From positions 23,362,767 through 23,426,766 of the forward strand of contig OZ037766.1 of the NCBI GenBank assembly GCA_964035545.1: a stretch of 64,000 nt of DNA, read 5' to 3'. Shown here piece after piece: positions 10,600-23,905 of this stretch. The notes beneath the pieces were generated by a model. It was given only the letters and a program-made list of their open reading frames with translations. It was not told the origin of the DNA and made no database searches. The DNA is from Bugula neritina. Its lineage: Eukaryota > Bryozoa > Gymnolaemata > Cheilostomatida > Bugulidae. The translations under genes were made by a program, and so were the position numbers. The stretch's first letter is position 1; each line of letters opens with the position of its first letter.

Positions 10600-13500
10600 C
10601 TAAAACCATTTGCTCAGATATCTCACACATGATGCATATAAACAGCAGGTAAGTTCGAATTTTCAGTGAAATAAAGAGCCACTGCTTTCCCTGTCTATAG
10701 AGATATTCTCATGTTGTTTAACTATAGGAGGTTGCAAGAGTATTCTCATGTCATTTTAACATCTCAACAACTTGTAGTTTTTGGTTACCTATGATTGTTA
10801 TTTATGTTTATGTGCTACAGAACAGGGGAACCACCCAATTGCTGGACCAAAGTGGTAAAACAGTAATTACAGCAAAGAATAAAACTCTAGAAAAGTTCGC
10901 CAAACATTTTGAACAGTTGCTTATAAATGTGCCAGGGAAAATGAATCAGGAACCCCCTTAACAGTCTTACAAATATGCCACCCAGTTTAAGTCTAGATGA
11001 TATGCCAAAGTTTCGATGAGATACTGGTTGCTATACAGATGCAACCAAAGAGAGTAAAGCTCCTGGAGAATGTGGCATTTTAGCTGGAGTGTGGAAGTAA
11101 AATGTAATCAGGCTTAAAGAAAGACTATAATATGATCTGATTGCTTATATATTGAGTAACCAGAAGGTGCCACAGAATTGGAAAAATGCAAACATTGTGC
11201 CCATTTTTAAACAAAACAGTAGGAAGAACTGTGGAAATTAAAGAAGAATCTCACTTCTGCCTATAGCTGGAAAGATAATGGTCCGTATCATCCTCGACAG
11301 AACCAATGTAAATATAACTCCAGGAATACTTCCAGAGACACAGAGTGGTTTTCGAAACAGCAGGAGCACTATTAATATGATAATTAGCTTTTGCCAAATT
11401 CAAGAGAAATTTGCTGAACAGAACATGAAGCTGTATGCTGTATTCATATACTTTACAAGCGCCTTGGACACAGTATCAAGAAATGGCCTCTGGAAGATAC
11501 TAAAGAAGTTTGGCTTAACTGGGAAAATTATCAACCTAATTAAAGCTCTTCATGCAGGCATGCAAGCCAAGGTAGTGCAAAGTAAAGATGCTTCAATTGT
11601 GAGTTTGCAGTAACCAATAGTGCCAAGCAGGAGTGTGTTCTTGCGCCCACACTGTTTTCATTTTACTCCACCGCTATGCTTGAAATGGCATTTAAAGATG
11701 TAAATGAAGGGATTTATTTTCAAACTCGACATGGGGCTGATCTCTTTGATGAATCTTGAAACTACCACTTTAAGAATAATAAGTTAAAATAATTATTACC
11801 ATAGTTATGTGTTTTGTGCGTCCAGGTATATAGCAAACGGTTAATGCTCTATCCTTGATGCACATAATCTGAGCAGTGTAAAATGTTTGCCTAGAATAAT
11901 AAAATCATGATAAAAGCTTACTTTGACTACGCGGTTGAGCAAAATCTCCAAATAATACTCGCTCTATCTCGATCCTCGCTAAAACAAAGCAATCAACCAG
12001 AAGTTAAGACTGTTCGCACTGAGACATTAGCATGAAAACATAGCTATTGAAATTATCAGCCAAAAAATTAAAACTATGATGAATCAGATATTATGGCAAT
12101 ATACTATATTGCCATAACATTGTCACACTATAACAATATCTTAAACTAACAAACAGCTAATATATCTGATTATTAGGTTCCTCACCTGTGGTAGAGGACA
12201 CTTTAACAGTTTGATGTACAACATTAGTGTCTTTGACGGACTCTGAAAACAAAAAAACAATGGAATATATTAGTACAACATTCTTATCCAAAACGTAGAC
12301 CTTGCCTTGAAGCAGCTACAAAGTAAAAACATAAAATGTAAATCAGATTGAAAACTACAACCGAGAATGTTGCATGAAACATACTTCTTATTTTAAACAG
12401 AACGTACAATTAAAATGTTAATATACAATGCAGAGTAAATTGAAATAATCAATCTGAAACCAGAAATGTTATTTTACCAACCTAAGGGAACAACATGGTA
12501 CATCGGTTTCGCCACAAAATAAGTCACCGGATCCTCCAACCCATCAACAAGCTCTGGAAGAGTGACGGGTTCATTGGCAACTACATCTGAATTAAAATAT
12601 GAATTAGATACTTCACAACTGTATGCCATAAGTCAGACTGGACCAAAGTTATGTCAAGTTAACCAAACCTTTAAATAGGTTACACTAAATAATACTATGG
12701 GCTCAAACAATAGAGTACAAGCAGTGTACACAACATACTCATCTATATAAACTGACCATCTAATCTGCAATAAAATTAAAAAGTGTTGCATGATAAAATT
12801 CACAATTTATGCTTGTCTCAACTTCAGTGAAGATTTGTAAAAAAAATATTTCCAAATTAAAAAGAACACATAAAAACGTACTTCAATATAGGATATTTTA
12901 TAAACTTAACCAATTGGACCTTTTTCAGGCGTCCCCAATGTCTCCCTACATATAATCAAAAGTTGTGGTCTTTCAAAATGAAATTTGTAGATCAAAATGG
13001 ACTCACACTCATTTTTGTGGCTTTGTTTGCTGAGCAATGCTAAAGCATCACTTCAGCATTGCTTAGTATCCAAGGTCACAAATTTGCTCCAAGTTTATTT
13101 CCATCAAATTCATTCATGAAGAAAAATTTTCAGAAAAATTCTTGAACTGCTAATATGTGTGCTTATACTAAAATATTTGTCTTTTGAAAAACAATTCTGC
13201 GTCTTAGTTAAAATTTTAAGTTGCAGCCAAACTTCAAATTTTCAAAGAGTTTGCTCTTTATACAAAAGTTCATCTTATTCAGGACACAACTCTTGATTGT
13301 AAAGGGGATATCAGGGGCTTCTGCAAAGGGTATATTTATAATTTTGGGAAAAAGTGTTGAGAGTAAAAATATTATGACAAACTTCTTTTTTCACACTTAA
13401 ACATTAATAAACTGGCTCCAATATAGTAGTTTATCTCTTTGAAAACGAAACTCGCTTTCCCTTAAATTGCAATTTCAAAATACTAAAAATCTTGGCATGA

Positions 13501-15698
13501 AAATGGCTATCCTAAATCTAAGAAATGCGTTCAAGCTTTTAAGCAGGAATAAAAAGTGCAGCAGTTGAAATTTGATGCCAAATGAGCTTGTATAATCTTG
13601 CTGAAAAAAAACATACAAATAAAACTTTTAATAACACACCTTGCACTACATTTTGATCAGGAGCTTCAAGATAAGTTTCAGCAACGCCTCTGAATACAGA
13701 TGGGTTAATAGCAAGATGCGTGGAAGTATGAGGAGAAGCATGATCCAGGTCAGAGCAGTTACTCCTTGAGTCCAAGTTTGAATCTAAGCAATTAATTGAA
13801 AAAAAAATCTCGCTTACTTGTTTTGGATTAGTGAATTTGAAAGCATCAAAAGCAAAATTTAGCCAACTATGTGAACAACTGTTTTGAAACATTTCTTTAC
13901 CTACCGAAATTGGCAAGATCTTGATTAAGTGCTAATGAATTGCGAGGCACTGAACTGCAATGTGAAGAGTCGATCACATCACTTGTAAACATGCCACTGG
14001 ATTGCTGTAAATTGTTTACACTTTCTATTTTAGCCTCAGAAGAAATGGAATTAAACAGAGACTCTGCTACATCTTGTTTAGTTAGTTCAGGCAAAACTAA
14101 TTTTCCATCGAAAGTTTTGGAAGATTCTCTAAACTTTTGATTTTTGGAGAGTGCATCTATATCTGGCAGAAATAGCTCAGAAACCTCATCTATGACTTGC
14201 TTCGAAAATTTTGACAAAGATTTTGGCAATTCATGTGCTTTTTTTTTGCAGTCAAGTTCATTAGAAACAGATGAGCAGAACTGCATAGAATCAATGACAC
14301 TGTTACTGATCTTAGGAACAATCATTTTCACATCTGACAATTTATCCAGCTGTTTTTTGCTGTTTTCATGATTAGAACCAACTTCTAACATTTCAAGGAA
14401 ATTCTTTGTGTCTGCATCTTCAAACAGATCAAGTGCTTTTATGTTGCTTTCTTGTTCATGGGTTTTACTGTTTAGCACTCCATTTAAACCAGTCTCTACA
14501 TGCTTGGGCAACTCTTCTAACTTTTGTACGTCAGCTACATGAACAGTTGACTCAAGTTCCATCACATGTTTAACCAGTTTAGAAGAAACAGCCTCATCAT
14601 GACTAGACAACTTTTCTAATTCTTTTTTATCAGGCACCCAACCAGTAGGATTCAGTAGCTTAACTTGCTTAGCTAATCTTGAAGAACAAGCTGTTTCTTT
14701 ATTTGGCAGTTTTTTCATGTTCTCTAGTGAAGAAACTGACGCTTTTGACTCATGAGCTGAAGATGAAGTTTCTGAAGCACTGATGTGTATACAAGCATTT
14801 ACATGTAACTCTTTAGCATCAGACTGATATTTTGGATTACTAGAAATTACATTATCTATAGGGTAGTCAACTGGTTCAATAATCACATTTTTTGGATCGA
14901 AAGTATCTGCTTTGTCATTTGCTCTAAAGGCATTCAAAAGTGAATCATCCCAACTGCAGTCAACTAGTTTAAGTGTATGAGCTGGAGATGGGGTTTTTGA
15001 AGCACCAAACTGCATAGGGGTATTCACATGTAACCCTTTAGCAGTGGACTGATACTCCGAAGGACTAGGAATAGCATCATCCTCGAAAGAATCAACAGGC
15101 TGAATAATCGCGTTTCTATGAGCAATAGTGTTTTCCATTATTGAATTGCCAACTCTGTTGTTGTTGACTTTCAAAGCCTTAGAAAGTGAATCATCTATAT
15201 AATAATCAACTAGGTTGTTTGTATGAGCTGAAGATGTATATTTTGAAGCACTGGTTTGCATAGAATCTGCTGCATTATTGGAGCCCGTTTGGGCTTTGTT
15301 AAGTAATATGTTGCCCTTTTTGGTGTCTTTTATAGGTAGCTCCATTTCTCCATTAAAATTTGGCATATTAGCTCTATTTGAGCTCACGGTACTAGATGGC
15401 AAAAAGATAAATCAACTTTCCTGGGAAGCTCACCAATGTGCTTAGACGAGCCAAAGTTATTGAAAGTGTCAGCTCTTGCTGTGCTTTGTAAAACAGCGTT
15501 AGTACAAGGATGATCACAGAATTTGAGACCCTCAGATTGCTCATAGTTGGCATCAATTTGAACATTAGTCGATGGCGTGGCTGATGGCTGTGAAGAGCTC
15601 TTTGAAAAGTCATCAACTTCAAACAGCTTTGCCACTTGATCCACAGAGAGACAAGTATTGTCAAAGTTGCATTGTAATGCTTGTCTTTTGCTAGCCAT
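10376..15698 (-). CDS. WDD-repeat protein, copy B (short, one frameshift)
   Basis: Start ATG is at 15698. The coding exon 13905-15698 is followed by exons 13640-13783, 12482-12586, 12186-12242, 11922-11978 and 10376-10599. All junctions are GT-AG and all introns are phase 1. Relative to copies A and E, one base is missing near 15405. This stops the first frame at 15384; the second frame (15402-13897) then continues to the donor. Allowing for that base, the joined length is 794 codons including the stop. The N-terminus (MASKR) and terminal exon are conserved with E, but only a few W-D-D modules are present and copy-E exons e5-e7 are absent. Copy B carries an extra 144-nt exon that E lacks. The frameshift could be a real inactivating change or an assembly error. 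Confidence 0.65.
10840..11755 (+). pseudogene. Non-LTR (RTE-like) reverse transcriptase relic
   Basis: The longest frame is 11278-11613 and contains LPETQSGFRNSRSTINMI and the region before the RT catalytic motif (ALDTVSRNGLWKILKKFG). Upstream fragments read FAKHFEQLL and NVPGKMNQE. Downstream, after a frameshift, QECVLAPTLF is visible. These are typical of RTE/jockey-type elements. Stops and frameshifts break it, and the catalytic YxDD block is not present. It lies plus-strand in the last intron of copy B, at the point where copies D and E have ordinary intron sequence. Confidence 0.7.
11922..11978 (-). CDS. Exon e8, copy B
   Basis: 57 nt, phase 1 to 1, encoding a conserved LFGDFAQPRSQ stretch. 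Acceptor TTTTAG, donor GTAAGC. Paralogues at 28609-28665 and 41122-41178 have the same length. Confidence 0.7.
12186..12242 (-). CDS. Exon e4, copy B
   Basis: 57 nt, phase 1 to 1, encoding a peptide like VKDTNVVHQTVKVSSTT. Acceptor TTTTCAG, donor GTGAGG. It splices in frame directly to e8 because e5-e7 are missing from this copy. Confidence 0.7.
12482..12586 (-). CDS. Exon e3, copy B
   Basis: 105 nt, phase 1 to 1, almost unchanged in copies B, D (35961-36065) and E (47668-47772). It encodes DVVANEPVTLPELVDG and continues to MYHVVP. Donor GTTGGT is non-consensus but conserved in all three copies. Confidence 0.75.
12587..13639 (-). other. Intron between e2b and e3, copy B
   Basis: AT-rich intron sequence, with a short palindrome-like stretch near 13025-13065 (GCAATGCTAAAGC and its inverse). 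No gene seen. Confidence 0.5.
13640..13783 (-). CDS. Exon e2b, copy B (absent from copy E)
   Basis: 144 nt, phase 1 to 1, encoding NCSDLDHAS and later INPSVFRGVAETYLEAPDQ. Acceptor GCTTAG, donor GTGTGT. Diverged copies lie at about 18130-18253, 19490-19613 and 20282-20405 (copy C) and about 36790-36911 (copy D). The symmetric phase means that gain or loss keeps the frame. Confidence 0.65.
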
Positions 15699-15800
15699 TA
15701 CGTTGGCTCAGGTTAGTGCAATTTCAAGAAGGCTATTTAACCAAGTATAAACTTAGTACAATCAAAGTTTTTCAAAATAGAAACAGTCTGTATTAGCTGC

Positions 15801-17929
15801 CTGCAAAAAAATATACAATATGCAAAATATTAGTAATTCTTTACACGGCATTACTCAACTAACTTCAAAGCGAAAACACAAATAAAATATATTCTGAAAC
15901 TATTGCAAATTAAAACGAATAAAAAACAGGCACTGACAGTTATTATTTACTGCATTTAGCATGTGAGCATTTGGTTTTAGAAATTAGTAAAATTCGTGTT
16001 CAGTCAACATATACTTAAAATGAAATTGTAAAACTTTTAAGTTTAATGAAATTGTGACTCCCGGATAAAATAATTGTGATAATACCAGTTACCTCAAGAA
16101 AGTACCACTAGGCAGTAAATATTCGCAATGTATGCAGATACAAATTGTAATATCATTCATTTCTGTTCAGGTTCAAATAGCGAGCTTAGGAATAAGCATC
16201 AATCAACATAAAATTATTCAGGTTCATCCTCCAACAATGAATGACATCATCTGTTTATGGCTTTGCATTATATAAAAATGTTTGAGATATTTTATGCAAA
16301 ACTATGCTAGAAATTTATCCAGTCTATCCAAAAATCGTCTTGCAGAGTTTTGCAATAAAATTTTTTAACATGACTTGGTATCTACAGAAGCTGATTTTGT
16401 TAGGAATTTATTCTATGCTGATTTGTTGTAGGGTTGACCGGGTCACAATAGTCGTAGATGTTAAAAAAGCGGTCAAATGGTAAAAGAAATTATTGACTTG
16501 GAGTTGTGAGTTTAGCTTTAACAAAAAGGCAATGACATAACTTTTCAGCCATTCAATTTACAACACTTGCAATGCACACATGTTGGAGAGGTAAATAAAA
16601 ATTTGTTTTTACCCACAGTTTGTAAATTTTTAAGATGTCGTTAAGGCTTTGTAATATTTTACACTTAAGGGTGACAAGCCTAGTTTTTCTTGATTTTGCT
16701 GCCATTGCTTGTCTTCCAATTTCTAAGCTAATATATTAACAGATTCTAAAACAAGTTATTCTTGGGCTACATTTATTTTCAATTGGGCCACACGAGGTAC
16801 AATGGGCCTTGCTGATAGGGGCACAATCTATCCACAACTGGCTTGTTAATCTTGTAAAATATTAAAGACATCATAGTGAGACTACGAAAACACAAGGTTA
16901 GGATGCCTTAATATATATATCTGGTGAAGTTATAACTCTGCCTTTTCATACATCATATACAAAGCCTTCTGCTGTAGCCAATAATGTATAATCACGGTAT
17001 CCACTGTACGTTACATCATTCAGGGAATATACACTAAAGCAACTTGTGGTTTGCTGATTTCACCCCCCCCCCTTCCGCATTCCAGCCTCAGACTTCAGAC
17101 GCCTTAGCTAGGCTGCAGTTCATTGAAAAAGTCTACTTGGAATTTTGTAGCACATGTTACTGAAGTATTTTCTGATGAAAGTTCTTCACAGTATAGTTAA
17201 AAACAATTTTTGAGCTGCAGGTACCGTGCTGATGTTTGCATTGTTTTCAAATAAAAATTTAGTACCAGTAAAATACAATCTCACCATTTGTGCTAGACTG
17301 AAAATTTAGAACTATCTTGTACATCTTTTTTCCCAAAGCAAGATTTTTAGAATTTGCATTTTTCATCTTTTTGCAAAGTTATCGACAAAAAAAATGCTCA
17401 TTTTTGGTCAAATTTGTCTAAAAAGCTGACTTTTCAATGTCAGTAAACAGCAAACAATGATATTTGGATCAACATTGCGCTGTCTGAAGGCTGAGATATT
17501 TTTACAGTGCAACTTTTTTCCCTTAAATTTTTGCTGCATGTGGAAATTTACAATTTATGCTTGTCCCAATTTAAGTGAAGAGTTATATGCAGCAATATAT
17601 TTATGCTTATATGCATACAATTTATTTATACTTACTTGAAAGCAAGAAGTTGCAAAAAATTTAAAAAAAATTATACATTGTTTTAAAGTTATTTTTCAAT
17701 TTTTTTGTTTCTTATGCGATAGTTTTACATATAAAATATACTGAATATGAAACTAAATAAAATTTATTTACCTAAGGCAAATAAACGACAATATTTACAC
17801 AGCTTTTGGGGTAAAAATCCTTTGCACAAATAGCCTACAAAAATCTTTATTTTGTTTAACTTTTAGGCAACAGATACTGCAATAATGGCAAAGTAATGAC
17901 TGGATTGCAAGTTATTTTCACTGGTATTT
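15801..17929. other. Spacer upstream of copy B
   Basis: No gene recognised. It begins with the splice acceptor of copy B. From about 16030 to 17350 it aligns with 9220-10350. From 17360 to 17930 it is AT-rich and aligns in part with 36180-36600 (intron of copy D). No terminal exon survives here, so the copy that once lay upstream has lost its 3' end. Confidence 0.5.
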
Positions 17930-20900
17930 CTACAATGCAATTTTCAAAAGTAAAAAAAACACACACAAATGTAGTTCAGTATAAGATGTTTTATAAACTT
18001 TACCAACGGATCACTATAGAACAAAATGGCTAAGGTTGAAGAAACTTTGACACTGGTGAGATTTCAACATTTTAATGCACGACGAACTACTTTATTACAA
18101 ACCATAATATTAATAAAACAGTTTCATCAAAAGCCGCAAGATAAGTTTCAGCAATGCTTCTGAATACAGATAGATCAGTAGCCATACGTGAGGAAGGTCG
18201 AGTAGATGCATGATCCAGATCAGAACAGTTACTTGGTAAGTCCAGGTTTGAATCTACGAAATAATTTTAAAATATTTTAGCATAACTGTTTCAGATTAGT
18301 GAATTTATGTATATAATAACTGCTAACCGTGCAACTGGATTGCTGTGAAATGTTTACACTTTCTATTTTAGCCTCGAAACAAACATGACTAAGCGGAGAC
18401 TTGACTAAATTCTGTTTAATTGGTACAAGGAAAGCAATTCTTCATTGAACATATAATGAGAAGATATTTTAAACTTCTGCTTTTTGGAGAGTGAATCTGT
18501 AACTTGAAGAAATTGCTCAGTAAGCCCATCTATGACTTGCATCGGAAGAACTGACAAATGTTTTGTCGATTCATGAGCCTTTTCTTTGCAGACAACTTGA
18601 TTAGAGACAGATGAGCATAACTGCATGGAATCAATCACACTGCTACTGATTTCGAAAACATCACATTTCCTGACAAATCTTTCGGCTCTTCATTGCTGTT
18701 TCAACAATCTGAACTAAATTCTAAGAAGTCTGAAAAATCTTTGTATTTTGCATTTTCAAACAGATCATGAGCGTTTATGTTGGTTTCTTTTTCATTGGTC
18801 CGGTTGTTTGAGACCTCCATTATTCCAGTTGCTATACGTTTGGCCAACTTCTAATTTTTTTTGATCGGACACCCAACATGTCAGTTCTAATCGCATTACC
18901 TGTTTAGCTAGTCTTAAGGAAAAATTAGTTTCCTTATTGAGTAATAAATTTGACTTCTTTTGCTAGGAACCTAAACCAGTTGGCTCAAGCTGCTTTACGT
19001 TGCTAGCTAGTGTTGCAGGAAAATAGCATTCTAAATTATAAACAATTTATGTTTTTTCTTGATTAAACATCAAATCAGTTGACTCTAGTTGCATCACTTG
19101 TTTGGCTAAACTTGAAAAAAGTTGCTGTTTCTTAATTGGGCAATTTTTCTATACTCTTTTGCAAAGATACTAAATTATTTGGTTCATGTTGCATGTTGGC
19201 TAGCTAGGCTTTAAGAAAAGTTGCCTTTACTAGTAGGAACCTTCTTTAACCTTTCCTCATCAGACACCAAGCCGATTGAGTATTTCTGCAATGCAACTGC
19301 TATTAATAAAAAAACACATGCAAGGGTAGTTTAGAATAGGATGGATGTTTTATCAACTTGACCAACTTATCACTATAAAAAAAGGGCTAAATAAGCTGAA
19401 GAAACCTTAACACTGGTGAGGTCTCAACATTATAATGCACGACAAATTATTTATTGCAAACCCAAACATTAATAAAATAGTTTCATAAAAAAACTGCAAG
19501 ATAAATTTCAGCAAAGCTTCTGAATACAGATGGATTAATAGCTATACGCAAAGAAGGTCGAGTAGAAGCATGATTCTGATCAGGATACTTAATTTGTAAG
19601 TCCAAGTTTGAATCTACACAATAATTTTAGAAAATTTCAGCTAATCTGTTTGAGATTAGTGAATTTAAATATTTATTAATTGCTAATTCTAGTTATGTCA
19701 TCTAGAAAGTTTCCTTATTGAGTAATATTATATTTGTCTTCTTTTGCTCAGAACCCAAACCAGTTGGCTCAAGCTGCTTTACGTTGCTAGCTAGTGTGGC
19801 AGGAAAATACTGTTCTTTACTAGAAACAATTTCTAGCTTATTTTGATCAAACATCAAATCAGTTGACTCCAGTTGCATCACTTGTTTGGCTGAACTTCAA
19901 ACAGTTGCTGTTTCTTAATTGGGCAATTTCTTTATACTCTTTTGCAAAGATACTAAATCATTTGGTTCATGTTGCATGTTGGCTAGCTAGGCTTTGAGAA
20001 AAGTTGCCTTTACTAGTAGGAACCTTCTTTAACATTTCCTCATCAGACACCAAGCCGATTGAGTATTTCTGCAATGCAACTGCTAAAAATAAAAAAGAAC
20101 ACATGCAAGGGTAGTTTAGAATAGGATGTTTTAACAACTTGACCAACTTATCAATGTAAAAAAAGGCTAAAGCTGAAGAAACTTTAACACTGGTGAGGTT
20201 TCAACATTTTAATGCACGACGAATTATTTTTTGCAAACTCAAACATTAATAAACTCAAACATTAATAAAATAGTTTCATAAAAAACTGCAAGATAAATTT
20301 TAGCAAAGCTTTTGAATGCAGGCGGATTAATAGCTATATGTGAGGAAGGTCTAGTAGAAGAACGATCCAGATCAGGACACTTACTTTGTAAGTCCAAGTT
20401 TGAATCTACACAGTAATTTTGGAAAATTTCAGCGTTTCTGTTTAAGATTAGTGAATTTAAATATTTATTAATTGCTAATTCTAGTCATCTAGAAAGTTTC
20501 CTTATTGAGTAATATTATATTTGACTTTTTCTGCTTAGAACCCAAACCAGTTGGCTCAAGCTGCTTTACGTTGCTAGCTAGTGTTGCAGGAAAATACTAA
20601 TCTTTATGTTTTTTTATCAAACACCAAATCGGTTGACTTCAGCTGCATCACCTGTTTGGCTACACTTGAAAAAGTCGCTGTTTCTTAATTGGGCAATTTC
20701 TTCATACTCTTTTGCAAAGAAACTGAATTATTTGGTTCATGTTGCATGTTGGCTAGCTGGGCCTTGGCAAACGTTGCTTTTACTAGTAGGAAATTTCTTT
20801 AACGTTTCCTCATCAGACATCAAGTCAATTGACTCAAATTGCATGACATTTCGAGTTTGCTTTAATGAAAAGTTGTCTATTAATAATTGAACAACTTCTT

Positions 20901-22250
20901 AAACTTTCTTCTATTAGACGGGGAAAATTTCAGCATTCTTTTCGACAAATCTTTTGCTAGATTTGGAGAAACATAGGTTTTATCATTTAGAATTTTATTA
21001 AGCTTTTGTCACTTAAACACCAGCACATGTGACTCAGGCGCTAAGTTTAGGTGTAATTCTCTGGCATCATTTTCAATGATTGATCTATTAACCAATGCGA
21101 TTAAAAGTCAAAGAATTGTGATACCTCACTATTATTAGCCATTTCTGAAGCAATCTCCACCATTTTTTTAAAAGGATGCCTGGTTTGTCTTTGTCATTTT
21201 GAGAATTAGAGTGGGGCTCTTCACTCATACAATAGTAACAACACCAATTGAGACAATTATTAGAGCATTTACATGTAACTCTCTAGCATTAGATCAATAT
21301 TTTAGAATACCAGGAATCACATTATCTTTGGAGTAATCAACTGGTTCAATAGCCACATTGTTAGATTAATATATAGTAGTTGCTCACTGGAGCTTCAAGA
21401 TTCATGAGAGCGTTCACTCGGTTTGTTAAGGTTTATGTCTCTGGCCGTGTGTAGCTATATTAGCTATGCGGTGGCTAGTACGGCAACTTGTGGTAACACG
21501 CTAGTGTACATATCTGAGAGAATACTATCATAGGCTCAATTCACAATGCGCCACTATAAAACACATTTTGAGAATCACAAGTGTTTCCAACAATTGCTAT
21601 AAAACTTTTGAACGTTCATCATCCCATTCACAATCAGCTAGGTTAAGAGCTGAAGATAGAGTTTGATGACCGCGGGACGTTATGTGCTACCTCATCTTTT
21701 TATGCCTACTTTGGGCCACGTCAATACGCCAGCATCAAACATCTGTAAACTATGGTCAACCCTAATCATGGCATTATTTTGTACTTTTACTTCGTTGTAA
21801 TTTAATTCCAAATTATTGTTATAAATATACTTGTTCTGCGATGACAACCAGCACTGTTCTCTCTCAAATGTACTCACAAAGAGTTATGTTCTACCTTTGC
21901 AAAACACACTCATAACCCAAGGTTGTAGTAGCTCGTAAAACTAAACAATGGAGTTTCCAAAGCACCAATGCGTATATGGTCCTCTACATGTAATTTTCAG
22001 CATTGAACTCATATTTAAAAAGACTAAGAATTACAATAGTTTTCAAAAAATCAACTCTTTCAAAAATCACAATTATAAATCAAAAACCTTTTTAATAAGT
22101 AAATTATTCACTCTGTTGTTGTTTGTTTGAAAGCAGCAAAAGTGAATGATCCTTATAATAAACAACTAGGTCACTTCGATAAGTTGGAGATCAGAGTGTT
22201 TAAAAATAGAAACAATCTATATCAGCCGTCTGTAAATAAATATACAATAT
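17930..22250 (-). pseudogene. WDD-repeat gene, copy C (decayed)
   Basis: Fragments of the large coding exon are scattered here without an open frame. Three e2b-like exons end at 18253, 19613 and 20405. Large-exon pieces follow at 18300-18960 (IDSMQLCSSVSN, matching copy B IDSMQFCSSVSN), 18880-19290, 19690-20070 and 20490-21000. An S-D-E-L-H-type module remnant is at about 21120-21240. The 5' leader equivalent lies near 22190-22250. No start codon in context, no exons e3-e9 and no terminal exon were found. It resembles copy D over 21400-22250 and 38100-39100, so C and D probably shared a decayed ancestor. Confidence 0.6.
19316..20885. repeat. Tandem 785-bp repeat inside copy C
   Basis: The block starting ACATGCAAGGGTAG at 19316 recurs at 20101. 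Each unit holds an e2b-like exon, intron sequence and a piece of the large exon. A more diverged first unit starts near 17955. This is a local segmental duplication. Confidence 0.65.
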
Positions 22251-23459
22251 ACAAAAGATTTGTGCAACTCTTTCCACAGCATTGCTCAACTAACTTTAAT
22301 GCAAAAACGCACAAAAAATATATTTTGTTCAATTATTGCAAACTAAAACAAATAAACAACAGGTGTTGTGGTATTTACACAGTTTATGTAAACTGAAATA
22401 GCCTTTTCTCGATGTTTTAGCTGATCAATTCATACTCTGTTTTTAAAAAAGATAGTCACTTCCTGTTTGATAAATTGTAGTGCTTGATTAAAATAATTTG
22501 AAGATAAAAAGTCCACTGATAAATGCTTGCTAAATAGACATCAAACGAATAAACAACAGGCACTGACAGGTATCGTCGACAGCATTTAGCATGTGAGCAC
22601 ACGGCTTTTGAACTTGTAAAAATCCATGTTCAGCCAACATAATTATACTAAAGATGCAATTGTTCAATTTTTAAGTTGTATAAAAAAGCTAACCCTAGAT
22701 ATTAGAATTGTAACAATTAATGCCATCCACCTCAGGTAACTACAACTTGCCAGCAGAAAATTGCAATGCAGGTGAATATTGTAATCGCAAGCATTTATAT
22801 TGTCATGATTGTAGCTCAAACTAGCACCAAATCTGATTGACAAGTATTTCACACCATATGCTATAGCAGCGTATTTCTTGATAGATTATGGTAATGAAAG
22901 TTACATTTATAAGTGATCTTCTCAACTCTGCAGAAGCATATTCACTGGTTTTATCAGATTATTTGGTAAAACAATAGGGTGTACACAAAAGTTACAATAT
23001 AAACATATAGATGAAAGTTGCCTTCTCTGGGAAAAACATCTAGAGAACCTCCGAATCTTTAAGGACTTTTAAGCCGACGCTGGCCGGCTGCATGAGAGAC
23101 TTTGATAATTTAAATATCGTCAATTTGCTAACATAAGTAACATGAAGGATTTAGAAGCTTGGGGGAAAAGTTTAAAAATAAATTAGAAAAATAAAGGGAA
23201 ATGCGCAGAGACAAAAGCAAATGTTGAATTGGTTAAAAACAGTCAAACCTATTACCACTTTTCCTCGATGCAGTTGAAATGTTATGCTAAAATTTAAAAA
23301 TCAAGCAAAGAAAAGTAAATATGCAAAAGTATAATACAATTATTAAAACACCAACACAATGATAGTGTCACTTTTAAAAAAAACAACCTTATTTTAGACT
23401 TTATGCAGATAAGAGTGCATGCAACATTTAAACAGGAGGACTCGACTATACTGGAGTTC
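22251..23459. other. Spacer between copies C and D
   Basis: No gene recognised. It aligns by eye with 39151-40053 (between D and E). The last 330 bases, downstream of the copy D terminal exon, are the most conserved part. Confidence 0.5.
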
Positions 23460-23677
23460 TCAGCTCTCTATCATACTTATACAAAATAACATTTTTGTTT
23501 TTAGATATGGTAAATTAGACGGTAACTTTGACGATTTTGCGACTCGAACTTTCAATGACACAGTTGGTGCTAATTCGGCTTGGCTTTCTCGTCTAAAGGG
23601 TTTTGTTGGTGTGCTCTCAACAGTCGGACAATGTCGATAAAACCCGGTGAAGTCATCATCATCAAAATCTTCCTGAT
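23460..23677 (-). CDS. Terminal exon e9, copy D
   Basis: 218 nt, with the same acidic DDDDFTGFY start and S/T-P-rich basic middle as in B and E. It ends VLYK-like then YDS before the stop and has drifted from the GTP ending of B and E. Open frame, acceptor TATTTAG kept. Confidence 0.55.
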
Positions 23678-23783
23678 CTAAATATATTTGCTCAGGCATC
23701 TTACACATAATGCATATAAACAGTAGGCAATTGCAAATTTTCAGTGAGATAGAGAGCCACTGCTATCCCTTTCAATAGAGTAT

Positions 23784-23905
<122 letters not shown>

